Assembly (NCBI RefSeq): GCF_003385185.1
Contig: NZ_PQHZ01000008.1
Coordinates: 1 to 64,000 of the forward strand
Origin: Amycolatopsis palatopharyngis
GTDB taxonomy: Bacteria > Actinomycetota > Actinomycetes > Mycobacteriales > Pseudonocardiaceae
DNA length: 64,000 nucleotides
Direction of reading: 5' to 3'
A model generated the notes under the pieces. It had not been told where the DNA came from. It ran no database searches and worked only from the letters and a program-made list of their open reading frames with translations. The translations under genes were made by a program, and so were the position numbers. Numbering within the stretch: the stretch's first letter is position 1; every line of letters begins with the position of its first letter. Below, piece by piece: positions 1 to 7,687 of the stretch.

Positions 1-81
1 CGGCACCGACAACCCCCGCCGGACACCCTCCCAAAACAACACCCGCACACACCGAGCCCGCCCAGGCCGCTTCCCACCCAT
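1..81 (-). CDS. N-terminus of a probable transposase (partial)
   Basis: Only the first 27 codons lie in the window; the gene continues past position 1. The ATG at 81 has a GAGGAG ribosome binding site about six bases upstream, which makes the start credible. The visible peptide is basic and then carries FWEGVRRGL, a pattern I associate with the start of actinobacterial IS30-type transposases, where a basic lead-in precedes the first helix-turn-helix. With so little sequence this identity is an inference. The inverted pair at 144-188 may mark the end of the element. Confidence 0.4.
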   Translation of the reverse strand, partial: MGGKRPGRARCVRVLFWEGVRRGLSVP

Positions 82-143
82 CACAACTCCTCATCACAAG
101 GCGTTGCAACCACCCACTGACCCCAAGAGATCGACATCACCGC

Positions 144-188
144 TAACCGCTACCAACCCCGGCCGCTGAGGACGTGGCTTGGTAGCGG
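144..188. repeat. Inverted pair CCGCTACCAA / TTGGTAGCGG
   Basis: CCGCTACCAA at 147-156 is the exact reverse complement of TTGGTAGCGG at 179-188. The left arm extends to a 15-mer (144-158) that on the minus strand is identical to 29177-29191. It lies upstream of the probable transposase start and may be a terminal repeat, or a place where two element ends meet. Confidence 0.6.
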
Positions 189-233
189 AAAACGCAGCAA
201 TGATCTTGCTTGGTGGTACTTGCAGACACTCCA
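179..233 (+). repeat. Dispersed 55-bp element, copy 1
   Basis: This stretch aligns almost end to end with 29179-29234. The shared blocks are TTGGTAGCGG, AACG, TGATCTTGCTTGG, GTACTTGCAGAC and CTCCA, separated by short variable spacers with one single-base length difference. It lies beyond the 3' end of the amidase gene. No convincing protein is encoded. It may be a miniature mobile element or the end of an insertion sequence. Confidence 0.6.
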
Positions 234-264
234 TGCTTTGGGGTGAGCTGCGTCGGCGGGGTGA

Positions 265-1677
265 TCAGTGCTTGATGCCGGCGGGGTGGGTGGTCGGCCA
301 GGGGCGGATCTCCTCGACCAGCTTGGCCACGGCCAGCACCAGGTCGTCCGAGTGCCTCGGGCCGACGATCTGCAGACCAACCGGCAGCCCGCTCGCCGTG
401 AACCCGGCGGGCACGCTGATCGCGGGCTGCTGGGTCAGGTTGAACGGGTAGCTGAACCGCGCCCACTGCGGCCAGCTTTCGAAGTCGCTGCCCGGTGGCA
501 CGTCGTGGCCTGCCGCAAACGGCTGCACCGGTACGGTCGGCGTGATCAGCACGTCGTATCGCGTGTGGAACTCGCCCATGTGAATCCCGAGCGCCGCTCG
601 CTGCGCGCTGGCCTCGAGGTAGTCGGCGGCCGAGTAGGTCACCCCCTGCTCCCAGACCTTGCGCAGACCCGGGTCGACCAGCTCCGCCGATCCCTCGGGG
701 AAGGTGTTCAGCCACTTCGCCGCACCGGTGGACCAGAGCACGTCGAACGCGTCCAGCGGGTCACCGAAACCGGGATCGGTCTCCTCGATCTGCAGCCCGG
801 AATCGCTCAGGGCGGCGACGACGGACAGCACGATCCGGGCGATCTCGGGGTCGACGTCGACATAACCGAGATTGTCGGAGTACGCCACGTTCAGCCCGCG
901 CGGATCACGGCGTACCGCCTCGCGATACACGCTCATCGGCGGCGGAAGGGCGTTCGGGTCGCGGTGGTCGGGCGCCGCGAGCACGTCCAGCATCAGCGCG
1001 ACGTCGTCCACCGAACGAGCCATCGGACCCGCGTGCGCCAAGGGGCCGAACGGGCTCGCCGGGTACAACGGGATCCGTCCGCCGGTCGGCTTGAACCCGA
1101 CGATTCCGCAGAACGAAGCGGGGATCCGCACCGAGCCACCACCGTCGGTTCCGACCGAGAGCTCACCCATTCCCGCGGCGACGGCAGCCGCACTGCCGCC
1201 ACTGGATCCACCCGGCGTGCACGAGGTGTCCCACGGATTGCGCGTGACACCCACCAGTGGACTGTCGGTCACGGCCTTCCAGCCCAGTTCGGGGGTCGTG
1301 GTCTTACCCAGCAGCACCAGCCCGTTCTCCCGCATCCGTGCGGTCACCGGGCTGTCGACGTCCCATGGCTGATCCGGGTCGATGCACCGGGAGCCGCGCA
1401 TCGTGGGCCAGCCCTGGGTGAGGAACATGTCCTTGATCGAGCTCGGGACGCCGTCGAGCCAGCCGATCGGGTTGCCCTCGCGCCAGCGCTCCTCGGATCC
1501 CTTCGCCTGATCGAGCGCCACTTCACGGTCGACCAGTGAATAGGCCTTCAGCTCGCCGTCCCGCTCGGCGATGGTGTCCAACGCGGCCTGCGTGGCCTCG
1601 ACGGGCGATACCTCGCCCGAGGAGTAGGCCGCGACGAGCTCGCTCGCCGTCAGCAGGGTGGTGGTGTTGGCCGGCAT
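265..1677 (-). CDS. Amidase (amidase signature family)
   Basis: A 470-residue amidase-signature hydrolase, predicted to cleave a carboxamide to acid plus ammonia or amine in the cytoplasm. The Ser-cisSer-Lys triad is visible as Lys82 (SSIKDMF), Ser158 in the Gly/Ser-rich GGSSGGSAAA segment, and nucleophile Ser182 in GTDGGGSVRIPA. Length is normal for the family. The reading frame is open further upstream, but the ATG at 1677 has a GAGGAG site just ahead and fits the family start. It lies eight bases downstream of the 2-hydroxyacid dehydrogenase gene and is probably cotranscribed with it from the promoter near 2700. The substrate cannot be read from sequence. Confidence 0.85.
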   Translation of the reverse strand: MPANTTTLLTASELVAAYSSGEVSPVEATQAALDTIAERDGELKAYSLVDREVALDQAKGSEERWREGNPIGWLDGVPSSIKDMFLTQGWPTMRGSRCIDPDQPWDVDSPVTARMRENGLVLLGKTTTPELGWKAVTDSPLVGVTRNPWDTSCTPGGSSGGSAAAVAAGMGELSVGTDGGGSVRIPASFCGIVGFKPTGGRIPLYPASPFGPLAHAGPMARSVDDVALMLDVLAAPDHRDPNALPPPMSVYREAVRRDPRGLNVAYSDNLGYVDVDPEIARIVLSVVAALSDSGLQIEETDPGFGDPLDAFDVLWSTGAAKWLNTFPEGSAELVDPGLRKVWEQGVTYSAADYLEASAQRAALGIHMGEFHTRYDVLITPTVPVQPFAAGHDVPPGSDFESWPQWARFSYPFNLTQQPAISVPAGFTASGLPVGLQIVGPRHSDDLVLAVAKLVEEIRPWPTTHPAGIKH

Positions 1678-1685
1678 GGTTCTCC

Positions 1686-2672
1686 TCAGCGCTCTTGCGG
1701 GGGCGACGGCACGTAGCCCAGCGATTTGTCGACGACGTTGCGGAGCGGAAGGCCCGCGGTCCATCGCCGGAAGTTGTCCGCGAACACCTCTACCAGGGTG
1801 TTCCGCCAACCGATGAAGTCCCCCGACATGTGCGGCGACAACAACACGTCCGGCATGCTCCAGAGTGGACTGTCAGTGGGCAGCGGTTCGGTGTCGAAGA
1901 CGTCGAGCGCGGCGCCCGCGATCTGCCCGGAGCGCAACGCCTCGATCAGGTCGCCGGTCAGCACCAGCTCTCCCCTGCCGACGTTGACGAACCGCGCCGT
2001 GGACTTCATCGCCGCGAAGGCATCGGCGTTGAAGATGCCCTTCGTCTGCTCGGTCAGCGGCGCGACGGCCACCACGTAGTCGGCGGAGGGAAGGTGCTCG
2101 GTCAGGTTGTCCGAGGCGTACACGGTGCCGAAGTCCGGGTCGTCCTCGCGCGCCCTGCGCCCGATGCCGGCGACACTCATTCCCGCCGCACGCAGCATCC
2201 GCGCGATCGCTCGCCCTATCGGACCGGTGCCCAGCACCAGCGCCGTGGTTCCGGCGATCCGCTCGGTCTCCCTGTGCTGCCAGCGCGACTGGTCCTGCAA
2301 CCGCAGCGAACCGGCGAAGTCCTTCGCGAAAGCCAGGATCACCCCGAGCACGTACTCGGCGATCGGGTCGTCGAACACGCCACGCGAGTTGGTCAGCTCC
2401 ACATCGCTGTCCCGCAACTCGGGGAAGAGGACCGGATCGACACCGGCACTCGCGATGTGCAGCCAGCGCAGTTTGTCCGCCGAATGCCACGCGCCCGGCA
2501 CCGCCGGAGAGAGGAAGTCGTAGACGAAGAGTGCGTCAGCTCCGCGTAACGCGTCGGCCAGGCCGTCGGCGCGGGTGTAACGAACTTCTGCCGATTTCTC
2601 GATGCTGTCCATGTCCGGGGGGTGTTGATCGCCACACAACACCGCCAGCACCGGGGACTCCGTGCCGCTCAC
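1686..2672 (-). CDS. D-isomer-specific 2-hydroxyacid dehydrogenase
   Basis: A 328-residue NAD(P)-dependent dehydrogenase that interconverts a 2-hydroxy acid and a 2-oxo acid. The Rossmann motif LGTGPIGRAIARML is mid-protein, and the catalytic Arg/Glu/His set is seen in NVGRGELV, DVFDTEPLP and SPHMSG. The upstream frame stays open, but the GTG at 2672 is preferred because it lies just downstream of a minus-strand promoter whose TTGACA is inside the ATTGTTGACAAT operator (2700-2711, minus strand) with TACCGT 17 bases later. The untranslated leader would be very short. It is divergent from the racemase-like gene at 2763, sharing one operator. Confidence 0.8.
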   Translation of the reverse strand: MSGTESPVLAVLCGDQHPPDMDSIEKSAEVRYTRADGLADALRGADALFVYDFLSPAVPGAWHSADKLRWLHIASAGVDPVLFPELRDSDVELTNSRGVFDDPIAEYVLGVILAFAKDFAGSLRLQDQSRWQHRETERIAGTTALVLGTGPIGRAIARMLRAAGMSVAGIGRRAREDDPDFGTVYASDNLTEHLPSADYVVAVAPLTEQTKGIFNADAFAAMKSTARFVNVGRGELVLTGDLIEALRSGQIAGAALDVFDTEPLPTDSPLWSMPDVLLSPHMSGDFIGWRNTLVEVFADNFRRWTAGLPLRNVVDKSLGYVPSPPQER

Positions 2673-2673
2673 G

Positions 2674-2701
2674 TTGACACGGTATGAGTCAGTCGTATGA
2701 T
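2674..2701 (+). promoter_or_regulatory. Sigma-70-type promoter for the gene at 2763
   Basis: TTGACA (2674-2679), a 16-base spacer, then TATGAT (2696-2701) form a near-consensus promoter pointing at the racemase-like gene. Its -10 box runs into the operator at 2700-2711. Confidence 0.7.
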
Positions 2702-2711
2702 TGTCAACAAT
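2700..2711. promoter_or_regulatory. Operator ATTGTCAACAAT, copy 1
   Basis: A dyad with arms ATTGT/ACAAT and a two-base centre, extended to GATTGTCAACAATC. This resembles GntR-type sites with a GT..AC core. It overlaps the -10/+1 zone of the rightward promoter, and on the other strand it contains the TTGACA of the leftward promoter, so one bound protein could repress both directions. The same 12-mer occurs at 3540 and 7637. The FCD regulator at 4320 is the obvious candidate ligand-binding partner. Confidence 0.75.
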
Positions 2712-2762
2712 CCGAGGGCCACCCCGGAGGCACTCCTTCAGAGATCGGCCGGAGGCTGAGCC

Positions 2763-3512
2763 TTGGATTTCACCGCGCTGGACTTCCCCGCGTTCGAGGG
2801 GCCATTGGCCCAACGTGGGATCGGCGTCATCGCCCCATTCGACCTGGCGCTGGAACGAGAACTCTGGCGCTGGGTGCCGATGGAGGTCTCCCTCCACCTC
2901 GCTCGCACGCCGTACGAGCCGGTGCCGGTGAGCATGGAGATGGCACACCTGGTCAGCAACAGCCAGCACCTGGCGGCGGCCACCCGCGACGTACTGCACG
3001 TGGAGCCGGAGGTGGTCGCATACCTCTGCACCTCGGGCAGTTTCGTCAACGGCATCGACTACGAGCGCTCCCTGTGCAAGGCCATCTGTGACGCGGGAGC
3101 ACCGGACGCCGTCACGACCTCCGGCGCCCTCGCCGAAGTGCTGCAACAGCTCAACCTGAGCCGGATCTCGGTGCTCACGCCGTATGATGCCGACCTCACC
3201 GGCGCACTGCACGACTTCCTCACCGAATTGGGTGTACGCACGGTCTCCAGCGACCACCTCGGCCTCGGCGGGGGCATCTGGAAGGTCAGCTACCGAACCA
3301 TCGCGGAGCGCATCATCGCGGCCAATCACGAGGACGCCGAAGCCATCTTCGTCAGCTGCACGAACCTGCCGACCTACGACCTGATCGAGCCCCTGGAACA
3401 GGCACTGGGCAAGCCGGTGCTGACCGCGAACCAACTGACGATGTGGGCCTGCCTGAAGCGGATGCAGCTCCCGATCGTGGGGCCCGGCGAGTGGCTGCGC
3501 GAGGTCTCCTGA
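2763..3512 (+). CDS. Asp/Glu racemase / maleate isomerase-like enzyme, two-cysteine type
   Basis: A 249-residue protein of the aspartate/glutamate racemase superfamily (maleate cis-trans isomerase and arylmalonate decarboxylase relatives). Both active-site cysteines of the family are present: Cys89 in LCTSGSFV and Cys199 in VSCTNLPTYD. Two acid/base cysteines fit a racemase or isomerase acting on a carboxylate substrate. The start is a TTG at 2763 with GGAGG seven bases upstream. Expression is probably controlled by the promoter/operator at 2674-2711. A paralogue that lacks the second cysteine follows at 3575. The exact reaction is unknown. Confidence 0.75.
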   Translation: MDFTALDFPAFEGPLAQRGIGVIAPFDLALERELWRWVPMEVSLHLARTPYEPVPVSMEMAHLVSNSQHLAAATRDVLHVEPEVVAYLCTSGSFVNGIDYERSLCKAICDAGAPDAVTTSGALAEVLQQLNLSRISVLTPYDADLTGALHDFLTELGVRTVSSDHLGLGGGIWKVSYRTIAERIIAANHEDAEAIFVSCTNLPTYDLIEPLEQALGKPVLTANQLTMWACLKRMQLPIVGPGEWLREVS

Positions 3513-3539
3513 TCCGGCTACTTGACGGCGCCTAGTAGG

Positions 3540-3551
3540 ATTGTCAACAAT
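3540..3551. promoter_or_regulatory. Operator ATTGTCAACAAT, copy 2
   Basis: Identical to the sites at 2700 and 7637. A -10-like TAGGAT (3536-3541) runs into it at the same offset as TATGAT does in copy 1, although no good -35 is visible. It precedes the gene pair 3575-4994, so the regulator at 4320 would be autoregulated. Confidence 0.7.
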
Positions 3552-3574
3552 CTGCCGAAGGAGGGTCACACGCG

Positions 3575-4318
3575 ATGACGACCGTGGGGTTCATCTATCC
3601 CGATCACGCGGCGGAGGACGACTACCCGCTCGCCGAGAACCTGCTCGGCGCCGACGTCCGGCTCGCCGTCGAGCACATCTACGGCACGGACCTGCACGCG
3701 GTCGCCGAACTGCTCGACCTCGGCAGCCCGCAGCGGCTCGCCGAGGGCGCCGAACTACTCGCGCCACATCGTCCGGACGCCATCGTGTGGGCCTGCACCA
3801 GCGGCAGTTTTGTCTACGGGCCGGAAGGTGCCGCGGAACAGGTCGAGAAGCTGTCGAAGGCCGCGGGCGGCATCCCGGCGTCCAGCACCTCTTTCGCGTT
3901 CGTTCGCGCCGCCGCCGCACTCGGCCTGCGCCGGGTCGCCGTGGCTGCCAGCTATCCCGATGATGTCGCGCGCCTGTTCGTCGACTTCCTCGCCGCGGGT
4001 GGGGTCGAGGTCGTGTCGATGTCCAGCGCGGACATCGACACCGCGGCTGAGGTCGGCAGGCTCACGCCGCAGGCCGTGCTCGACCTGGCGCGCAAGCACG
4101 ATCATCCCGACGCCGACGCGGTGCTGATTCCGGACACCGCGATGCGCACCCTCGCCCTCCTGGGCGATATCGAGGAGCACTTGGGCAAGCCGGTACTCAC
4201 GGCCAACCAGGTGACGGTGTGGGAAGGACTTCGCCTGGCCGGGGCCGGGCGGGTCGTGGAGTCCCTCGGGGCGTTGTTCCGCACGCTGTCGGCGCCGGTT
4301 CCCTCGAGAGGGCGCTGA
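3575..4318 (+). CDS. Asp/Glu racemase-like paralogue lacking the second catalytic cysteine
   Basis: A 247-residue member of the same superfamily as its left neighbour. The first cysteine is kept (Cys74 in ACTSGSFV), but where the second should lie the sequence reads IPDTAMRT, with Asp187 replacing the cysteine. Single-cysteine members of the superfamily, such as arylmalonate decarboxylase, do decarboxylation rather than racemisation, but those keep the other cysteine, so the chemistry here is open. ATG at 3575 follows GAAGGAGG. The gene ends one base before the GntR regulator starts, which implies cotranscription. Confidence 0.7.
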   Translation: MTTVGFIYPDHAAEDDYPLAENLLGADVRLAVEHIYGTDLHAVAELLDLGSPQRLAEGAELLAPHRPDAIVWACTSGSFVYGPEGAAEQVEKLSKAAGGIPASSTSFAFVRAAAALGLRRVAVAASYPDDVARLFVDFLAAGGVEVVSMSSADIDTAAEVGRLTPQAVLDLARKHDHPDADAVLIPDTAMRTLALLGDIEEHLGKPVLTANQVTVWEGLRLAGAGRVVESLGALFRTLSAPVPSRGR

Positions 4319-4319
4319 C

Positions 4320-4994
4320 ATGCCGCTGGCCGACATCGAACCGGTGAGCCGAGAGTCCACCGCTGCGATCATCGCGCGGCAGTTGCGGGACGCGATCATG
4401 AACGGCTCGCTGCCGCCCGGTACCCAACTCGGCGAGACCGAACTGGCCGCCCGGTTCCAGGTGTCGAGAGGCCCGCTGCGGGAGGCGATGCAGCGACTGG
4501 TCTCCGAGGGGCTGCTGCGTAGCGAGCGCCATCGCGGTCTTTTCGTCATCGACCTCGAGCCCAGCGACGTCTACGACATCTACGTAGCTCGATCGGCGAT
4601 CGAGCGCGCCGCGGCGATTCTCATCCTGCGCGGGGACCGGGAAGCGGCGGCGGCCGTGCTGGACGAGTCGGTCAGGGACATGGCCACGGCGGCCGACGAC
4701 GACGATCCCACCGCGTTGTCAGAGGCCGACCTGCGCTTTCACGAGGCACTGATCAGCGCCTCCGGCAGCCGCAGGCTGGTCCGTATGGCCCGCACTCTGC
4801 TGATCGAGACGCGGATGTGCCTTTCGCTGCTCCAGCAGACCTATCAGCGCGTCGAAGAGCGGGTCAACGAGCACAACCGCATCATCGAGGCGATCCGCGA
4901 GGGCGATCAGGACACGGTCCTCGCCCTGCTGGAAGCGCATATGGAGGACGCTGTGCAGCGCCTCGTTCCCGGCACCAGCCTGCACGCGAGCTGA
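4320..4994 (+). CDS. GntR-family regulator with FCD ligand-binding domain
   Basis: A 224-residue transcription factor. Residues about 12-78 form the winged helix-turn-helix (ARFQVSRGPLREAMQRL is the recognition region). Residues about 85-210 form an FCD domain with the metal/carboxylate-binding set Asp137, His141, His185 and His207. FCD regulators usually sense organic acids and act as repressors released by the pathway intermediate. It follows the racemase-like gene by one base. Three copies of a GntR-like dyad, ATTGTCAACAAT, occur at the promoters around it, so it is inferred to control the 265-9457 cluster, itself included. Confidence 0.88.
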   Translation: MPLADIEPVSRESTAAIIARQLRDAIMNGSLPPGTQLGETELAARFQVSRGPLREAMQRLVSEGLLRSERHRGLFVIDLEPSDVYDIYVARSAIERAAAILILRGDREAAAAVLDESVRDMATAADDDDPTALSEADLRFHEALISASGSRRLVRMARTLLIETRMCLSLLQQTYQRVEERVNEHNRIIEAIREGDQDTVLALLEAHMEDAVQRLVPGTSLHAS

Positions 4995-5061
4995 GCCGTC
5001 CCGCCCGCCCACACGGCCCGAGCCCGAACTCGGGCCGCGTGAACCCGGCCTGACTGATCCT

Positions 5062-6129
5062 TCAGACCGCGGCGGTGACAGCGGCGCCGAGGTCTGCCGT
5101 GGTGGACTCGCCACCCAGATCGGGTGTCGCCACCGCGCCCTCGGCCAGAACCTTCTCCACCGCACCACGGACGGCCTGTGCGGCATCGGCCTCGCCGAGG
5201 TGCTCCAGCATCATCGCGCCGGCCAGCATCTGCGCCACCGGATTCGCGATGCCCTTGCCTGCGATGTCCGGCGCACTTCCGTGCACCGCCTCGAACATCG
5301 ACGGGTACTCCCCCGGTGGGTTGATGTTGCCCGATGGCGCCATGCCGAGACCACCGGTCACCGCCGCCGCGAGATCACTGAGGATGTCACCGAACAGGTT
5401 CGATGCCACCACGACGTCGAGCCGGTCTGGCTGCTGGACCATGCGCGCGGCCAGGGCGTCCACATGCATCTGTTCACTCTGGACATCCGGGTACTCGGCC
5501 GCGATCTCGGCGTAGATCTCGTCCCAGAACGGCATCGAGTGGATGAGCCCGTTCGACTTCGTCGCCGAACACACCCGCCCGCTCCGCGTCCGCGCGAGGT
5601 CGAACGCGTAGCGGATGATGCGCTCCACCCCGACCCTGGTGAACACCGACTCCTGCAGCACGAACTCGCCGGAGTGGCCCTTGTTGTGCCGCCCGCCCAT
5701 CTCCGAGTACTCACCCTCGGAGTTCTCCCGGACGATCACCATCTCCAGCTCGTCGGCGGAGCGGCCGGCGAGCGCGCTGGTGGTCCCGGGTAGCAGTCGA
5801 ACAGGCCGTAGGTTCACGTACTGCGCGAACGCCCGGCGCACCGGGATCAGCAGGCCCCACAACGACACGTGGTCGGGCACTCCGGGGAATCCGACCGCAC
5901 CGAGGAAGATCCCGTCGAAATCGGCGAGCTGCTCGATCCCGTCCTCCGGCATCATCCGGCCGGTCTCGGTGTAGCGCTCGCAGCTCCAGTCGAACTCCGT
6001 CCACCGCAGACCAAAACCATGCAGCTCGGCCGCTCGGTCGAGGACCGAGCGGGCCTCGACCGTCACATCGACGCCGATCCCGTCGCCGGGAATGCTCGCG
6101 ATGCGGTAACTCCGGCCCGCTTCGGTCAC
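5062..6129 (-). CDS. Tartrate/D-malate dehydrogenase-type decarboxylating dehydrogenase
   Basis: A 355-residue enzyme of the isocitrate/isopropylmalate dehydrogenase superfamily, which oxidises and decarboxylates 2-hydroxy diacids with NAD and a divalent metal. SIPGDGIG at the start, [21 protein letters not shown] and the metal-site segment [13 protein letters not shown] are visible. The WGLLIP...QYVNLRP pattern matches the tartrate/D-malate (TtuC/DmlA) branch better than LeuB. The GTG at 6129 overlaps the stop of the upstream aldehyde dehydrogenase gene as GTGA, so translation is coupled. It ends the leftward operon. Confidence 0.8.
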   Translation of the reverse strand: MTEAGRSYRIASIPGDGIGVDVTVEARSVLDRAAELHGFGLRWTEFDWSCERYTETGRMMPEDGIEQLADFDGIFLGAVGFPGVPDHVSLWGLLIPVRRAFAQYVNLRPVRLLPGTTSALAGRSADELEMVIVRENSEGEYSEMGGRHNKGHSGEFVLQESVFTRVGVERIIRYAFDLARTRSGRVCSATKSNGLIHSMPFWDEIYAEIAAEYPDVQSEQMHVDALAARMVQQPDRLDVVVASNLFGDILSDLAAAVTGGLGMAPSGNINPPGEYPSMFEAVHGSAPDIAGKGIANPVAQMLAGAMMLEHLGEADAAQAVRGAVEKVLAEGAVATPDLGGESTTADLGAAVTAAV

Positions 6130-7589
6130 AGGCTCACCGCGATGTACTTGGTCTCCAGGAACTCGTCGATCCCCACCGTGCCGCCCTCACGGCCGAGGCC
6201 GGACTGCTTGATCCCACCGAACGGTGCGGCCGGATTGGACACGATGCCCTGGTTCAGGCCGATCATCCCGGCCTCCAGCCGCTCGGACACCCGCAGCGCC
6301 CGCTTGACGTCGTTGGTGAAGAGGTAGGACACCAGTCCGTACTCGGTGTCGTTCGCGGCGGCGACCGCCTCGTCCTCCGTATCGAACACCGAGATCGGTG
6401 CCACCGGGCCGAAGATCTCCTCGGTGGTCAGCTTCGCTTCCTTGGGCACATCGGTGAGCACCGTCGCCCGGTAGAAGTTCCCCGGACCGTCCACAGCGGA
6501 CCCACCGGTCAGCACCTGCGCCCCGCGGTCGGCAGCGTCGGAGACCAGGCTGCTGACCTTCTCCACCGCCGCCTCGTCGATCAGCGGGCCCACCACGACG
6601 CCTTCCTCGGTGCCCCGGCCCATCGGCAATGCCGACATGCGTTCGGTCAGCCGCCGGGAGAACTCCTCGACGATCCCGCGCTGCACGTAGAACCGGTTGG
6701 CCGCCGTGCACGCCTCACCGATGTTGCGCATCTTGGCCTGCATCGCACCCTCGATCGCGGCGTCGAGATCCGCGTCGTCGAAGACCAGGAACGGGGCGTT
6801 ACCGCCGAGCTCCATGGAGGTGCGCAACACCTTCTCCGCACACTGCTCGAGTAGCTTGCGGCCCACGGCGGTGGAGCCGGTGAAGGACAGCTTGCGGGCG
6901 CGACCGTCCCGGATCAGGGGCTCCATCACGCCACCGGAGTCACTGGTGGTGAGGACGTTCACCACCCCTGCGGGCAGCCCGGCCTCGGCCAGGATCCCGG
7001 CCAGCGCGAGCATCGAAAGCGGCGTCTGCGCGGCGGGCTTGATCACCGAGGTACATCCCGCGGCGATCGCCGGGCCGAGCTTGCGCGTGCCCATGGCCAT
7101 CGGGAAGTTCCACGGAGTGATGAGCAGGGTCGGGCCCACCGGCTGGCGGTGCACCAGGAACCTGCCGTTGCCGTTGGGCGCCACGGCGTACCCGCCGTCG
7201 ATACGCACGGCTTCCTCGGCGAACCAGCGGAAGAACTCCGCCGCGTAGGTGATCTCACCCTTGGCCTCGGGCAGCGGCTTGCCCATTTCCAGGGTCATCA
7301 GCAGCGCGAGTTCGTCGGCACGGGCGATCAGCAGCTCGTAGGCCCTGCGCAGGATCTCGCCGCGTTCACGGGGTGCCATGGCGGCGAAGTCAGCCTGAGC
7401 GGCCACCGCGGAGTCCAGTGCGGCCTTGCCGTCCTCCGGCGACGCGTCGGCCACCTCGCACAACACCTTGCCCGTCGACGGGTCGTGCACCGGGAAGCTC
7501 CTGCCGCCCGCGGCGGACGTCCACTTGCCCCCGATGAACAGGTCCTTGCCGACCGCGTCGACGACGCCGGCCTCGCTGATGTCGCTCAT
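6126..7589 (-). CDS. NAD(P)-dependent semialdehyde dehydrogenase (GabD-like)
   Basis: A 487-residue aldehyde dehydrogenase of the succinate-semialdehyde dehydrogenase branch, oxidising an omega-semialdehyde to a diacid. The general-base Glu260 (MELGGNAP) and nucleophile Cys294 (GEACTAANR) are present, and the cofactor segment FTGSTAVG lies near 236. ATG at 7589 has GAGGAG just upstream. It is divergent from the aminotransferase at 7688 across the operator at 7637. Aminotransferase plus this enzyme make a GabT/GabD-like module: amino acid to semialdehyde to diacid. Confidence 0.85.
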   Translation of the reverse strand: MSDISEAGVVDAVGKDLFIGGKWTSAAGGRSFPVHDPSTGKVLCEVADASPEDGKAALDSAVAAQADFAAMAPRERGEILRRAYELLIARADELALLMTLEMGKPLPEAKGEITYAAEFFRWFAEEAVRIDGGYAVAPNGNGRFLVHRQPVGPTLLITPWNFPMAMGTRKLGPAIAAGCTSVIKPAAQTPLSMLALAGILAEAGLPAGVVNVLTTSDSGGVMEPLIRDGRARKLSFTGSTAVGRKLLEQCAEKVLRTSMELGGNAPFLVFDDADLDAAIEGAMQAKMRNIGEACTAANRFYVQRGIVEEFSRRLTERMSALPMGRGTEEGVVVGPLIDEAAVEKVSSLVSDAADRGAQVLTGGSAVDGPGNFYRATVLTDVPKEAKLTTEEIFGPVAPISVFDTEDEAVAAANDTEYGLVSYLFTNDVKRALRVSERLEAGMIGLNQGIVSNPAAPFGGIKQSGLGREGGTVGIDEFLETKYIAVSL

Positions 7590-7636
7590 CCTGCTCCTCG
7601 CTTGATTGCGCCTGGTCCAGAGACCATGCTATGCAT

Positions 7637-7648
7637 ATTGTCAACAAT
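7637..7648. promoter_or_regulatory. Operator ATTGTCAACAAT, copy 3
   Basis: The third identical dyad, placed between the divergent aldehyde dehydrogenase and aminotransferase genes. On the minus strand it again contains TTGACA. It lies inside the longest possible upstream extension of the aminotransferase frame, which argues that translation starts later, at 7688. Confidence 0.75.
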
Positions 7649-7687
7649 CGACAACACCCCTCGCAACCCTTAAGGAGCAACGCTGCC

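Noticed and set aside
268..1539. Long plus-strand frame opposite the amidase gene
   Set aside because: It lies fully antisense to a gene with clear catalytic motifs, is Arg/Pro-rich as expected for GC-rich shadow frames, and has no ribosome binding site.
1686..3569. Full 627-codon frame as one hydroxyacid dehydrogenase
   Set aside because: The extra N-terminal part is antisense to the racemase-like gene at 2763; the dehydrogenase starts near 2672.
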